A DNA stretch of 64,000 bases from Parachitinimonas caeni (GCF_030129945.1 NZ_JARRAF010000022.1:1-64000); one strand, 5' to 3'; shown: positions 8,096 to 17,537, numbered from the stretch's first letter. Notes: generated from the sequence alone by a model not told the origin. Translations and numbers: made by a program.

Positions 8096-10654
8096 TCAGC
8101 TGATCTTCACGTCCACGACATCGCGGGTCACGGTAGCGGTTTTGACGCTGGCAACCACATTGGCCGGTGCGTTGGTACCAACCAGTTTGTTGACGCGGCG
8201 GAACTGGCAGCTGAGGTTGCCGGGTGTCAGCGTGATGACTGAGTAGCCCTGTGCGTCGGTTTCGACGTACTTGAGCCAAGGATTGCTGTTGAGGGACGCC
8301 AGCTGCTGTGCCAGGCCAACCAGGCTGCCGAAGGATGACGAGCTGGTGAGACCCGCCAGCACAGCGGCCACGGTGGCATCAAGCTGAGCTTCCGGCAGAC
8401 CGGCTGCCGCCAGTGCGCCCCGCAGCTGAACGCGGATCTGCTCGCCAAGCGCGGCCGCATTGGGAGCGGCCCGGCCCAGCGAGTAGTCCAGCAGATCGAC
8501 ATTGAGCTTGATGGTACCCAAGCCGGTTACCGGGATCGTCAGCGGGTAGTAGACGAGCGTGGCCAGATCGGCCGACAGCGCGCCCACGGCTTCCTGCAGG
8601 TAGGTGAAAAAGGAATCGGAGCTGATGCCGGCAGTGACCAGATCCACCATGACCGGGGTGCCACCATTGCTGGCCTGGTAGTCATCATTGACGGTACCGG
8701 CAAAGAAGGAGTGGATGTCCCCTGTGATGGCCACCACGTTCTTGATCCCGTTGTCCTTGAGGTGGGCCATCAAGGCTTTGCGTTCAGCGTTGTAGCCATC
8801 CCACTGGTCGGCATTGAGCAGGAATTTCTGGAAGAACGGGGTCAGCGCGGCGGCCTTGCCACTATTGGTGATGAAGGTCGATTTGGCCTGATTGGCCATG
8901 ATATCGGCCTTGATGTAGCCAAAGGCAATCACTTGCGCGCCGGCCGTGGCCTGCGCCGTGCTGTCGCCTGCTGCGACCTGCATGGCGGCAAGGAAGGTTT
9001 GTGCCATCAGACCCAGTACCGAGGTGGGCAGGCCACTGCTGGCGGTCGCGGCTACCAGCGTCTGCACGCTGTTGGCCCCGGCGGCATAAGCGGTAGCCAG
9101 CGCTTTGGCGACGGCTGCTGCATTGGCTTGCGGAACGCCTGCAGTGGTGCCGGCAACCAGCGCTGCCGCCGTTGGAACATGGCCGGTGCTGGCGGCAGCA
9201 TTGCCAATGCCGGTGGCGAGTGTGCTGATCGAGCCCAGTGCGATCAGGGTGGCGATGGCGTCTGTGCCATTGATGCCCATGCGTAGCAGCGATACTTCGT
9301 TGCCCCAGATTTTCCAGGTGGCGGGGCTGGACTTCATGGTGTCCATCCACCATTGACGCTGGCTTTGGCCAAGCATGGATACCAGCAGCAAGGGGTCGCT
9401 GGTGCCGATGCGTGTGGTCAGGGCAATCTTCTGCTGTTCTGCGCCATACAGCGTGGTTTCCGGCGCCATGTAACGGGCACCGATAGCGCCGATAGCCTGA
9501 CCGGTGGCCGGGTTGGTCGCGGCTTCGGGGATCATGTGATCGGCGCGATAGAGCCGTTCATCGGTCATGATGAGGTGCATCAGCTTGCCGAACTGCAGCT
9601 CGCGATAAATCTTGATGTTCTCGACGCCATAGGTCTCGCCCGCGCTGAACCAGATATCGGCCGGCATGTATTCATACCAGGCGCGGTTGGCGTTGCGGCG
9701 GCGCTGGGGTTGGTGGGTGTTGTCGCCGCCAACGGTGGCGTTAAAGGTGCCGTTGTCGTAAGTGTGGGTGTCGCGCCAGGCGTCGTCCGAGAACTCGTGA
9801 TCGTCCCAGATGGCAATCACGGCATAACGCTCGTGAACGGCTTGCAGACGGGTATCACTGCGGTACTTTTTGTAGAGGTAGCGGTAATCGACCAGAGCAT
9901 CCGCGTAGCGGACATTGGAGTTGGGCTTGAATGCGCCCTGCGGCAGGCTCAGCGGGCCGTGTGCGGCTTCGACGGCTCCCTTCTGGAACGCCTCGCCAAC
10001 GGTCTCGTAGATGTAATCGCCCAGATGGACGAAGAAGTCGAGATCCTTTTCGTTGGCAACCAGATGGCTGAAAGCACCCCAATGGTTGATCGACCAGTCC
10101 TGACAGGTCATGAACGCAAACTTCAGCTGCGAAACGTCGGCGTCTTTTGCTGGCGCTGTCTTGAAGCGGCCGACCCTGGAACGGACATCACCCGCGATGA
10201 ACTGGTAGAAATACACCTTGCCCGCTGCCAGGTTGGTGATCTTGCTACGCACGGTGTTGTCGTACATGGCATAGGCCGGCACCGTGGTATCGACGACCAG
10301 ATTGCCGTCAATGGCGCTGTTCGAGCCAAGCTTGCTGCTGTGATCGGCGTCACTGACGATCAGGCGAATCGAGACATTGGTATCGGTGCTGGCGGTCAGT
10401 ACATCGTCAGCGCTGGCGGGTACCACACGCGTCCACAGCAGGATGCTGTCAGGGCGAGGGTCGCCTGACGCGATACTTTGCGGAAATTTCCAGCCGGAAC
10501 CTGTGGCTGCCGGGGTGGCGGGTGCGGTGATGTCGGTGCCGGGAATGGTGCTGGTGCTGCTGCTGTCCGAGCTGCTGCAACCCATCAGGTTGCCGGTGGC
10601 TGCGGTTACGGTGACAAAGCCACCCCATTTCAGAAATTGCCGTCTATCCATCAT
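8096..10654 (-). CDS. phoD: PhoD-like alkaline phosphatase, Tat-exported lipoprotein candidate
   Basis: An 852-residue metallophosphatase of the PhoD family, which hydrolyses phosphomonoesters or diesters outside the cytoplasm to supply phosphate. The N-terminus carries a twin-arginine motif (MMDRRQFLKWGG) and then LMGC, a possible lipobox. Family motifs include the N-terminal Ig-like domain, DLDFFVHLGDYIYE, IWDDHEFSDD, and the late metal-binding GDIHSFFAG. It is much longer than PhoD (about 500-600 residues): residues around 455-580 and again around 740-790 are alanine/glycine/threonine-rich low-complexity insertions. AGAGGA precedes the first ATG at a good distance. It is a single-gene unit with its own terminator. 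Confidence 0.88.
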   Translation of the reverse strand: MMDRRQFLKWGGFVTVTAATGNLMGCSSSDSSSTSTIPGTDITAPATPAATGSGWKFPQSIASGDPRPDSILLWTRVVPASADDVLTASTDTNVSIRLIVSDADHSSKLGSNSAIDGNLVVDTTVPAYAMYDNTVRSKITNLAAGKVYFYQFIAGDVRSRVGRFKTAPAKDADVSQLKFAFMTCQDWSINHWGAFSHLVANEKDLDFFVHLGDYIYETVGEAFQKGAVEAAHGPLSLPQGAFKPNSNVRYADALVDYRYLYKKYRSDTRLQAVHERYAVIAIWDDHEFSDDAWRDTHTYDNGTFNATVGGDNTHQPQRRRNANRAWYEYMPADIWFSAGETYGVENIKIYRELQFGKLMHLIMTDERLYRADHMIPEAATNPATGQAIGAIGARYMAPETTLYGAEQQKIALTTRIGTSDPLLLVSMLGQSQRQWWMDTMKSSPATWKIWGNEVSLLRMGINGTDAIATLIALGSISTLATGIGNAAASTGHVPTAAALVAGTTAGVPQANAAAVAKALATAYAAGANSVQTLVAATASSGLPTSVLGLMAQTFLAAMQVAAGDSTAQATAGAQVIAFGYIKADIMANQAKSTFITNSGKAAALTPFFQKFLLNADQWDGYNAERKALMAHLKDNGIKNVVAITGDIHSFFAGTVNDDYQASNGGTPVMVDLVTAGISSDSFFTYLQEAVGALSADLATLVYYPLTIPVTGLGTIKLNVDLLDYSLGRAAPNAAALGEQIRVQLRGALAAAGLPEAQLDATVAAVLAGLTSSSSFGSLVGLAQQLASLNSNPWLKYVETDAQGYSVITLTPGNLSCQFRRVNKLVGTNAPANVVASVKTATVTRDVVDVKIS

Positions 10655-10826
10655 GTCATCCTCTCGTTGTTATCTCGTTACGTGGACTGGAAACTGGCTT
10701 GAAAACCCCGCCATACGTGTGCGATGCCGGGCCGCGGTGGCCAAGGGGCTTTGCTGCAGGCGCAAGGCCAGCCTGGCTGACCGCCGCCTGCAGCAACACT
10801 TGAGCGGGTTCTCAGGCATGCAGAGC
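10655..10826. other. Upstream region of the PhoD gene
   Basis: Holds the ribosome binding site (AGAGGA on the minus strand) and presumably the promoter of the phosphatase gene. No pho box could be assigned with confidence. The last ten bases (CAGAGCCTAG) are the end of another R1 element abutting the full copy that follows. Confidence 0.4.
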
Positions 10827-11098
10827 CTAGGCTCTGTTGACATTTTATTTCCGGATCGCGTTTCGTCGGATTTGGGCCTGATACAAGGCAAAAAGCGCGC
10901 TGCTTAGTGGGCTAAGCAAGCGATTTTTAACGCCGCAGCAGGCCCAAATCCGGCGAAACCCTCCGGGCCGGGTCGATTTTTGGGGCATGGCATCGTTAGG
11001 GTTCGCTTATTTAGCTCGCTAAACTACGCTCACCCTGCCTCGCTCTGCCCCAAAACTCGGCCCGGCGCGACCGGAAACAAAACGTCAACAGAGCCTAG
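10827..11098. mobile_element. R1 palindromic MITE-like repeat, full copy (272 bp)
   Basis: A complete copy bounded by CTAG on both sides. The termini are about 24-base inverted repeats (GCTCTGTTGACATTTTATTT at left; its near complement ending AACAAAACGTCAACAGAGC at right). Inside lie two more stem-loops: one from GTTTCGTCGGATTTGGGCCTG to its complement near 10966, the other from CCGGGTCGATTTTTGGGGCA to its complement near 11070. The transcript would fold as a cloverleaf. No ORF of transposase type is present, so it would have to move in trans. Confidence 0.9.
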
Positions 11099-11133
11099 CA
11101 CATGCTTGCTAGATTTTTCATGACGCGGCTCGT

Positions 11134-11685
11134 TCATTCGGCTGATGGATGGCATTGAAAGCCGAAATAGCCTGGAATTTGCGTTTGCAGGAGCTTGATC
11201 ACCGGGCTGCCGCGCCAGTTCAGGCGGCAATCCCGGTCAAACCGGTCGAGTTCCTGTTCCAGATCGGCATCTGTGCAGCGTTGGGCGCCCAGAGAGAAAC
11301 CGTTGGCAAAGTCGGCGAGGTCGCGGTCATCAATCAGGCCACAAATGCCGTCAATAATGGCGTAGCAGTTGCCTTCTTCATCCAGAACAACCTGTTCGAC
11401 CAGCTCGTGATGATGACCAGCCAGACAGGAAAACCCCCCGCTTTGATAGCGCCAGATCTGCGGTGTGGCATCCAGGGTGAGGTAAACCCGCTGAGGGCCA
11501 TTCTGGAAAAACCAGCGACCTGCTTCATCATGGCTGCAGTTGCGGGCAATGAAATCTCGCAAGGCTGAATGGCTGACCATTTCGTCGCGAATCAGCCATT
11601 CCCCTCGGCGGTTGAGGCGCAACCAGCCATAGACGGCGGGAACATTGGGCCATTTGGCAAGCGCGGCAAATACGATGGGATCCAT
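11134..11685 (-). CDS. Conserved hypothetical protein (DUF2946/2944-type not certain)
   Basis: A 183-residue soluble protein with no signal peptide or membrane segment. The N-terminal stretch ALAKWPNVPAVYGWL followed by a WFFQNGPQRVYLTLD block is a pattern I associate with short conserved proteins of unknown function restricted to beta-proteobacteria, but I cannot name the family firmly. It ends with an acidic and aromatic region (DADLEQELDRFDRDC). It is a single gene between an R1 repeat and a divergent small gene. No function is proposed. Confidence 0.7.
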   Translation of the reverse strand: MDPIVFAALAKWPNVPAVYGWLRLNRRGEWLIRDEMVSHSALRDFIARNCSHDEAGRWFFQNGPQRVYLTLDATPQIWRYQSGGFSCLAGHHHELVEQVVLDEEGNCYAIIDGICGLIDDRDLADFANGFSLGAQRCTDADLEQELDRFDRDCRLNWRGSPVIKLLQTQIPGYFGFQCHPSAE

Positions 11686-11972
11686 TTACTCATCCTGATT
11701 GTACGGGCTTCCAGCTCGCCTGAAGGGTAGAACCTTTTTTACAGGGTGGCGAGCTCGGGCCCGGTTGATGGGGGGCGGTGATGTCTCCAGGCCCTGTGCC
11801 AGCGAATCCTGAGTGGCGGATCAGACGCAGGCAAGATCTCATGTCAGATCTGTCTGGCTGCGACGACCAAACGGATGTGCGTAACAGGTTTGGGTGGCCG
11901 GATACCCGTAATCAGGTGGAGGTCGGTCCCCGTCTGTTGCCATTCATCCTTGACGAAGCCAGGAGGTATGCC

Positions 11973-12173
11973 ATGACAGTTGGCCGTTGCAGTGATTGCT
12001 CCAACTCCAGCGAGACTTTCGAAGCGATTCGCGCTTACCAGCGTGAACAGCAGGACCGCCTGCAGCGGGCTGAAGTCGCTGGCACCCCCGAATCTCAGGT
12101 GCGCACACCGCTGAACATCAATCAGCCGCAGGCCGGGGCGACGGCGGGGAGCGTCGTCAATATCGCGGTGTGA
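11973..12173 (+). CDS. Small hypothetical protein (66 aa)
   Basis: The start was chosen at the ATG six bases after a perfect AGGAGG (11961-11966); the longer frame from 11778 has no such signal. The 66-residue product is hydrophilic, with a short Cys pair near the N-terminus (GRCSDCSNSS), a helical QREQQDRLQRAE stretch and a disordered C-terminal part ending SVVNIAV. The family is unknown to me. The perfect ribosome binding site is the best argument that it is real. Confidence 0.55.
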   Translation: MTVGRCSDCSNSSETFEAIRAYQREQQDRLQRAEVAGTPESQVRTPLNINQPQAGATAGSVVNIAV

Positions 12174-12212
12174 GTAGCGCGTTAGCGGCTCTTGGTCTGT
12201 TCAGTTCGAGAG

Positions 12213-12228
12213 TGCCAACAGAACCTAG
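12213..12228. repeat. R1 right-end remnant at the trpS stop codon
   Basis: The sequence GCCAACAGAACCTAG matches the R1 terminus. Its CTAG (12225-12228) supplies the TAG stop codon of trpS on the opposite strand. Confidence 0.65.
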
Positions 12229-13427
12229 CTATAGCCCAGGCCCATCGCATCCCGTACATCACGCATGGTTTCGCAGGCCAGGCGATGGGCGCGTTCGCAA
12301 CCGTCTTCAACGATATTGCGCACCAGAGCGGGATCGTCCAGATACGGCTGCGCACGTTCGAGCATGGGCGCCTGCTCGGCGACGATGCCGTCAATCACCG
12401 GCTGCTTGCAATCGAGGCAGCCGATGCTGGCATTCCGGCAACCTTGCTGGGCCCATTGCCGGGTGTTGTCGTCGGAGTAGAGCTGGTGAAACTGCCAGAC
12501 CGGGCAGCGATCCGGTTCGCCGGGGTCGGTGCGACGGATGCGGGCCGGGTCGGTGGGCATGGCCCGGATCTTTTTGCTGATATTGTCAGGGGTTTCGCGC
12601 AGCGCGATGGTATTACCCAGGGATTTTGACATCTTGGTGCCGTCCAGCCCCGGCAGGCGGGCACATTCGGTCAGCAGCGGTTGTGGTTCGGGCAAAATGA
12701 CTTTGCCTTTGCCTTCGAGGTAGCCGAACAGACGTTCGCGATCACCAAGGCTGATGTTTTGCATCTCGGCCAGCAGCGCACGTGCCGACTCCAGCGCCGC
12801 TTCATCACCTTCCTGCAGATAACGGGTGCGGAACTCTTCATACAGTCGCCCCTTTTTGGTGCCCATGCGGCGAATGGCGGCTTCGGCTTTTTCCTCGAAA
12901 CCGGGTTCCCGACCATAGATGTGGTTGAAGCGGCGGGCAATTTCTCGGGTCAGCTCAAGGTGAGACACCTGATCTTCACCGACGGGAACGCGATTGGCCC
13001 GATAGATCAGGATGTCGGCAGCCTGCATGAGCGGGTAGCCAAGAAAGCCATACATGCCGAGGTCTTTCTGGCTGAGCTTTTCGATCTGGTCTTTGTAGGT
13101 AGGTACCCGTTCCAGCCAGCCCAGCGGGGTGATCATCCCCAGCAGCAGCGTCAATTCGGCATGCTCCGGTACGCGTGACTGGATGAAGAGGGTGGCCTGT
13201 GCCGGGTCTACCCCCGCAGCCAGCCAGTCGATCACCATGTCCCAGGTGTTCTTTTCGATTCGACTCACCTCATCGTAAGAGGTGGTCAGGGCGTGCCAGT
13301 CTGCAACAAAAAACAGGCACTCCACTTCATTTTGCAGTCGAACCCAGTTCTTCAAGGCGCCGTGATGGTGGCCCAGGTGCAGGGCCCCGGTCGGACGCAT
13401 TCCAGACAGAACGCGATCGGGAAACAT
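12225..13427 (-). CDS. trpS: Tryptophan--tRNA ligase
   Basis: A 400-residue class I aminoacyl-tRNA synthetase charging tRNA-Trp. The HIGH-type motif is GALHLGHHHGAL (residues about 14-25) and the KMSKS loop is TKMSKSLGN (about 268-276). The length is that of the longer bacterial TrpS form with an extended insertion after the catalytic fold. AGGAGAAG precedes the start by about ten bases. It heads a same-strand cluster with the site-2 protease, YciO and PHP genes upstream, a gene order common in beta-proteobacteria. The stop codon lies in the CTAG of an R1 remnant. Confidence 0.96.
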   Translation of the reverse strand: MFPDRVLSGMRPTGALHLGHHHGALKNWVRLQNEVECLFFVADWHALTTSYDEVSRIEKNTWDMVIDWLAAGVDPAQATLFIQSRVPEHAELTLLLGMITPLGWLERVPTYKDQIEKLSQKDLGMYGFLGYPLMQAADILIYRANRVPVGEDQVSHLELTREIARRFNHIYGREPGFEEKAEAAIRRMGTKKGRLYEEFRTRYLQEGDEAALESARALLAEMQNISLGDRERLFGYLEGKGKVILPEPQPLLTECARLPGLDGTKMSKSLGNTIALRETPDNISKKIRAMPTDPARIRRTDPGEPDRCPVWQFHQLYSDDNTRQWAQQGCRNASIGCLDCKQPVIDGIVAEQAPMLERAQPYLDDPALVRNIVEDGCERAHRLACETMRDVRDAMGLGYS

Positions 13428-13466
13428 GGTGCGGGTCTTCTCCTCAGCAGGGTGTGGCTTGGCGAC

Positions 13467-14108
13467 TTAAATGAGCATGGCCACCAGGGTGTAAACGAGT
13501 TTGATCAGCGGCCGCAGGATGGCGTCGAGAACATGGGTCAGCATCAACCCGAGGATGATGAACATGCCCCAGGGTTCGAGACGTTGAAGGGGTTGTGCCA
13601 AGCTGGGGGGCAACAGGCTAATCGCAATTTGCGCTCCAGGTAGGGGTGGAATGGGTAAAAGATTGAACACCAGCATGACAGTATTAATTTGTATTCCGGC
13701 CCCGCACATCCCGAGAAGTGGTGTGCGATAGTCGTTGGTAACTGGCATTGAGTACCCCAGCTTCAAGAGTATTGCCCACACTAGCAGCATTATCAGATTT
13801 GCTCCCAAGCCTGCTGATGCCACCCAAAGCATATCCCGCTTGGGGTTGTGAAATTTGCTGGGATCAATTGGAACAGGCTTGCCCCAGCCGAATACGAAAC
13901 CTGTGATCATTGTCAATAGCGGCACCAGAACAGTCCCGATCAAATCAATATGTCGCAAGGGATTCAGGCTGATTCGATTAACTATTTCAGGGGTATTGTC
14001 TCCAAGATGGTTCGCTACATAGGCACGGGATGCCTCATGTAATGTCAATGCTAACAACACCGGCAAAATCGCCAGCAGAATTTGTTGAACCAGGTCAAAT
14101 TCGCCCAT
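13467..14108 (-). CDS. Site-2 protease (M50) family protein with altered active site
   Basis: A 213-residue membrane protein of the short M50B rhomboid-unrelated S2P group that normally sits between YciO and trpS. The zinc motif HExxH reads HEASR (second His replaced by Arg), and the distal motif NLLPIPPLDG reads NLLPIPPLPG (catalytic/ligand Asp replaced by Pro). Two of the three metal ligands are therefore missing while the glutamate is kept. Four to five membrane segments remain. The gene is clearly AT-richer than its neighbours. ATG at 14108 follows GGAG by six bases and starts three bases after the yciO stop; a GTG lies one codon upstream. It is probably inactive as a protease. Confidence 0.85.
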   Translation of the reverse strand: MGEFDLVQQILLAILPVLLALTLHEASRAYVANHLGDNTPEIVNRISLNPLRHIDLIGTVLVPLLTMITGFVFGWGKPVPIDPSKFHNPKRDMLWVASAGLGANLIMLLVWAILLKLGYSMPVTNDYRTPLLGMCGAGIQINTVMLVFNLLPIPPLPGAQIAISLLPPSLAQPLQRLEPWGMFIILGLMLTHVLDAILRPLIKLVYTLVAMLI

Positions 14109-14111
14109 CAC

Positions 14112-14738
14112 TCACTCCAGCCCGAACGGGGTGATGGAGCCGCGACCCTGTCGAACCAGTTCGGGAGCGCCGCTGGTCAGGTCGATGACGGTGGTCGGCT
14201 CAATCCCGCACGAGCCGGCGTCCAGGACCAGCTCGACATCATGTTCAAGCCGTTCACGGATTTCCCAGGCATCGGTCAGGGGCAGCTCATCTCCCGGCAG
14301 CAACAAGGTGGAAGACAGCAAAGGTTCGCCCAGCTCTTCGATCAGGGCGCTGACGATCGGGTGATCGGGCACGCGCAGGCCGATGGTGCTGCGCTTGGGG
14401 TGTTGCAACCGGCGCGGGACTTCCTTGGTGGCCTGCAGCAGAAAGGTATAGCTGCCGGGCGTGGCAGCTTTCAGGTAGCGATATTGTTGATTATCGACCC
14501 TGGCGTAGGTGGCCAGCTCGGATAGATCACGGCAGACCAGAGTGAAGTGGTGCTTGTCATCCACGCCACGAATACGGCGAATACGCTCAACGGCGTCTTT
14601 GTCACCAAGGTGGCAGCCGATGGCGTAACACGAATCTGTCGGGTAAACGATAAGTCCGCCTTTGCGGATGATGTCCACCGCATTGCGAATCAGTCGTACT
14701 TGGGGGTTTTCAGGGTGTATTGAAAAAAACTGGGCCAT
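14112..14738 (-). CDS. YciO/Sua5/YrdC-family protein
   Basis: A 208-residue YrdC-domain protein of the YciO subgroup, related to L-threonylcarbamoyladenylate synthase, which makes the precursor of t6A37 in tRNA. The conserved N-terminal block GGLIVYPTDSCYAIGCHLGDK and the substrate-pocket region STIGLRVPDHPI are present. Whether YciO proteins have the full TsaC activity is debated, so the tRNA role is inferred. It lies between the PHP phosphatase and the S2P homologue and is probably co-transcribed with both. Confidence 0.88.
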   Translation of the reverse strand: MAQFFSIHPENPQVRLIRNAVDIIRKGGLIVYPTDSCYAIGCHLGDKDAVERIRRIRGVDDKHHFTLVCRDLSELATYARVDNQQYRYLKAATPGSYTFLLQATKEVPRRLQHPKRSTIGLRVPDHPIVSALIEELGEPLLSSTLLLPGDELPLTDAWEIRERLEHDVELVLDAGSCGIEPTTVIDLTSGAPELVRQGRGSITPFGLE

Positions 14739-14777
14739 TGGGTTGCCAAAATCGAGAATAGGGGAGGGAGGGACGGC

Positions 14778-15623
14778 TCAGGCGTCGGTATCGAGCCAGG
14801 CCGACCAGACGGGTTCGCAGCCATTGGGCAGTGCGGGCAGAATGCCGGGTTCGCGTGCGCCTTCGCCGGTAGCGTGGTAGTCCGACCCGGCCGAGGCTTT
14901 GAGTCCGTGTTCACGGGCATAACGGGCAGCGCGGGCGGTATCGTCAACACCGTGGCTGCCAGACACCACTTCAATGGCTTCACCGCCAAGCGCCTTGAAT
15001 TCGGCGATCAGGTCCAGCATGGTGCCCTTGCCGAATTCGTAGCGACCGGGATGGGCGATGACGGCTACGCCGCCAGCCGCTTTGATCCAGCTGACGGCGT
15101 CCTGCAGGCTGGCCCATTCGTGCGGCACATAGCCCGGCTTGCCTTTGGCCAGATACTTCTTGAAAACGCTGCGCATATCCTTGGCAATGCCGCGTTCGAC
15201 CAGATAGCGGGCGAAGTGGGCACGGCCAATCATTTCGGGGTTGTCGGCATACCGGCGCGCACCTTCGAGTGTGCCTTCGATGCCGGCGGCGCTCAGCGCT
15301 TGGGCCATGCGGCCGGCGCGCTCCTCACGGCCAGAGCGCACACTGCGCAAGCCTTCCTGTAACTGAGGGTTGGCGGGATCGATGCCCAGCCCGACGATGT
15401 GCAGGGTGTGCTTGCACCAGGACACGGAAATTTCGACGCCATTAACGAATTGCATACCGCGTGAGGCAGCTTCGGCGGCCGCCTCGGCCAGACCACGTAC
15501 ATCGTCGTGATCGGTCAGGGCAAACAGTCGGCAACCGCGCTCTGCGGCTCGGGCAACCACATCTCGGGGAGCCAGAATGCCGTCCGAGATATTGGAATGG
15601 CTGTGTAAATCGACTGCGAGCAT
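14778..15623 (-). CDS. PHP-domain 3',5'-nucleoside bisphosphate phosphatase (RNase AM/TrpH-like)
   Basis: A 281-residue PHP-family metal-dependent phosphoesterase. The three-metal site motifs are visible: VDLHSHSNISDG at the N-terminus, LTDHDDVRG, GVEIS, IAHPGRY and GSDYHA. Members of this group (E. coli YciV) hydrolyse pAp and trim RNA 5' ends, including 5S rRNA. The start is placed at the ATG giving MLAVDLHSHS, as in homologues; the frame is open for 13 codons further from a TTG. It is the first gene of the cluster running to trpS. Confidence 0.85.
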   Translation of the reverse strand: MLAVDLHSHSNISDGILAPRDVVARAAERGCRLFALTDHDDVRGLAEAAAEAASRGMQFVNGVEISVSWCKHTLHIVGLGIDPANPQLQEGLRSVRSGREERAGRMAQALSAAGIEGTLEGARRYADNPEMIGRAHFARYLVERGIAKDMRSVFKKYLAKGKPGYVPHEWASLQDAVSWIKAAGGVAVIAHPGRYEFGKGTMLDLIAEFKALGGEAIEVVSGSHGVDDTARAARYAREHGLKASAGSDYHATGEGAREPGILPALPNGCEPVWSAWLDTDA

Positions 15624-15785
15624 TGGGGAAAGATCAGTAGGAATCAGTAAATATGATAACAAAAATTACCCCCTCGCCCCGGATCCCGACGGCCGACTGT
15701 CGGCTGCTGGAGACATTTGCACCGTTTTGCGACGGCGATCAACCAAACGGCATGGTAGTTGTGATACCAGCTGCTAGTCTGGATT

Positions 15786-15837
15786 TTAGGCGCTATTGAC
15801 ACATTATTTCCGGAATCAAAACGTCAACAGAGCCTGG
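15786..15837. repeat. R1 repeat reduced to its two termini
   Basis: TTAG is followed by a left terminus (GCGCTATTGACACATTATTT) and at once by a right terminus (AAAACGTCAACAGAGCCTGG). The interior is absent, leaving an internal deletion derivative of about 50 bp. The rest of 15624-15958 holds no gene that I can support. Confidence 0.75.
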
Positions 15838-15958
15838 GCGGGCCACTCAGTGGGGGCTGCCAGCGCAGGGGGTAAGGCTTGCGCGGCGCGCTAACACGTC
15901 TTGCCGCCAACGAGATGGCAGGCGCTGCCTTTCACATCAAGAAACCAAGGGGAAGTCC

Positions 15959-17521
15959 ATGCGTGAGGTGACGGTTTTCAGGGGGGCGGCAGGCGAGGTG
16001 GCGGCGGGGTTCGTCCACCCGCTGATCTTCTTTACGGCAATCCCGGTGCTGATGCTCTATGGCTCGGGCGGACTGGTAGCGTGGGTGTTTTCGATGATTT
16101 TTCGCAAGGCACCGACCGTGGCGGAGCTCTTTACGTTCCTTCTGTTTTTCGGCCTGTATACCGCCACGCTTGGGCGCTTTGCCGTGTCCTCCAGCCGGGG
16201 GGCCACGGAAGAAGGCATGTTTTCAGACAAGGTGCAGTCCGGTGAAACGCGAGCGTTTGTGCTGCGTTTTACGGTGGCTACGCTGATGTGGGCTGCGCCG
16301 CTGTTTGGGTTGTTCCGGTTGCTGGCACGGTCTGCCGGATCGGTGTCGCTGGATGACGACCCGGCACCGTCGTCTGCCAAGACAACCGACTCGTTTATTC
16401 CTGGCGAGCAAAACCTGACGCCCGTCGATGATGCGCTGGGCGCGCTGGGGATGATGACCAGTGTCGCCAGCATTGTCTCAGTGGTGTACGCGCTGACGGT
16501 TATCGTGATGGTGGTGATGCCGTTGCTGACCTGTATTGTTGCAACGCGCGCCGAAAGCTTTCCTGACATCTTCAAACTCGAAGCCTGGCTGGAGCCACTG
16601 ACGGAACGCCGGCAGGACTTTCTGGCCTTGTGCTGCACCCTGTTTGGCGCGATTGGCGTTGCGTACGTCATCTACCTGGCGCCGGCGATGCTGGTTATAG
16701 CGGCCAGCTTCCGGGCTTCCACGACCTTTGGTGTGATGGTGATGGGCTTCATGTCGATGTTGCCACTGGCCTTGTCGCCCATTCTGTTGGGGCGGCTGAC
16801 AGGGGTGTTTGTCTATGGTGGGCGGGTGGTCGATCTGGACCAGATGGACCAGCATTCCGTCACCGAGCTGAGTTCAGATGGGTTTTCCCGGTTGGCGGTT
16901 CCAACTCAGTACGGCGAGCCCTCGGCCCTGTTGCGACCCGATGTGCCGCCGGCTCCTCCGGCACCTCCCAAGCCAACCCTGGAAGCCATGCAGGGTAAAG
17001 CGGCGGGGCTGACAGGGGATGCGCTGACGCAGGCGATTCAAGACGCCGAGGCGGGGTTAAGGCAATCACCCCGCGATCCGTATCTTGGAGTCGAATTGTG
17101 TCTGTTGCTGAGTAAGGCTGGGCAAACCGATAGACTGATTGACGCCGCAGCACCCGCGGTTGCCAATACTTTGGCGCATGGTCTGGCACCCATGGCGATG
17201 GCGGTAATGCGTTCAGTCTGGGCTGACCGGGCCAAACTGAAACTCGATACAGCCGTGCTCGACAATATGGGGCGGGTATTTCTGGCCCAGAATGGCTTTG
17301 TCGAGGCGGCTTGGTGTTTGCATGCGGCAGGCGTGGTTGCCAACGACGAACTGCGTGCGCAGAAAGGCTTACTGGAGGCGGCCAACCGGGCGGCCGAAGC
17401 CAAACAGCCCAAGGCTGCTGCCCAGTTATATCAATTCTTCCTCAAGAAATACCCTGGCTCACAATTTGTGAGCTTCGTGACATCGGCACTGGAAGCCGAA
17501 CAGCGCAAGTGCAGTAAATAG
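15959..17521 (+). CDS. Membrane protein with C-terminal TPR-like domain
   Basis: A 520-residue protein of unknown function. Hydrophobic segments near residues 20-45, 55-75, 95-120, 170-200, 225-255 and 258-285 suggest six membrane passes in the first 290 residues. A proline-rich linker (PPAPPAPPKP, about 330) leads to a helical region with repeat units such as EAGLRQSPRDPYLGVELCLLL that looks TPR-like and probably cytoplasmic. GGGGAAG precedes the start by six bases. Such architecture suggests a scaffold for a membrane complex, but no function can be assigned. It is followed by a strong terminator. Confidence 0.75.
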   Translation: MREVTVFRGAAGEVAAGFVHPLIFFTAIPVLMLYGSGGLVAWVFSMIFRKAPTVAELFTFLLFFGLYTATLGRFAVSSSRGATEEGMFSDKVQSGETRAFVLRFTVATLMWAAPLFGLFRLLARSAGSVSLDDDPAPSSAKTTDSFIPGEQNLTPVDDALGALGMMTSVASIVSVVYALTVIVMVVMPLLTCIVATRAESFPDIFKLEAWLEPLTERRQDFLALCCTLFGAIGVAYVIYLAPAMLVIAASFRASTTFGVMVMGFMSMLPLALSPILLGRLTGVFVYGGRVVDLDQMDQHSVTELSSDGFSRLAVPTQYGEPSALLRPDVPPAPPAPPKPTLEAMQGKAAGLTGDALTQAIQDAEAGLRQSPRDPYLGVELCLLLSKAGQTDRLIDAAAPAVANTLAHGLAPMAMAVMRSVWADRAKLKLDTAVLDNMGRVFLAQNGFVEAAWCLHAAGVVANDELRAQKGLLEAANRAAEAKQPKAAAQLYQFFLKKYPGSQFVSFVTSALEAEQRKCSK

Positions 17522-17537
17522 GAATATTTGAGCCCCC

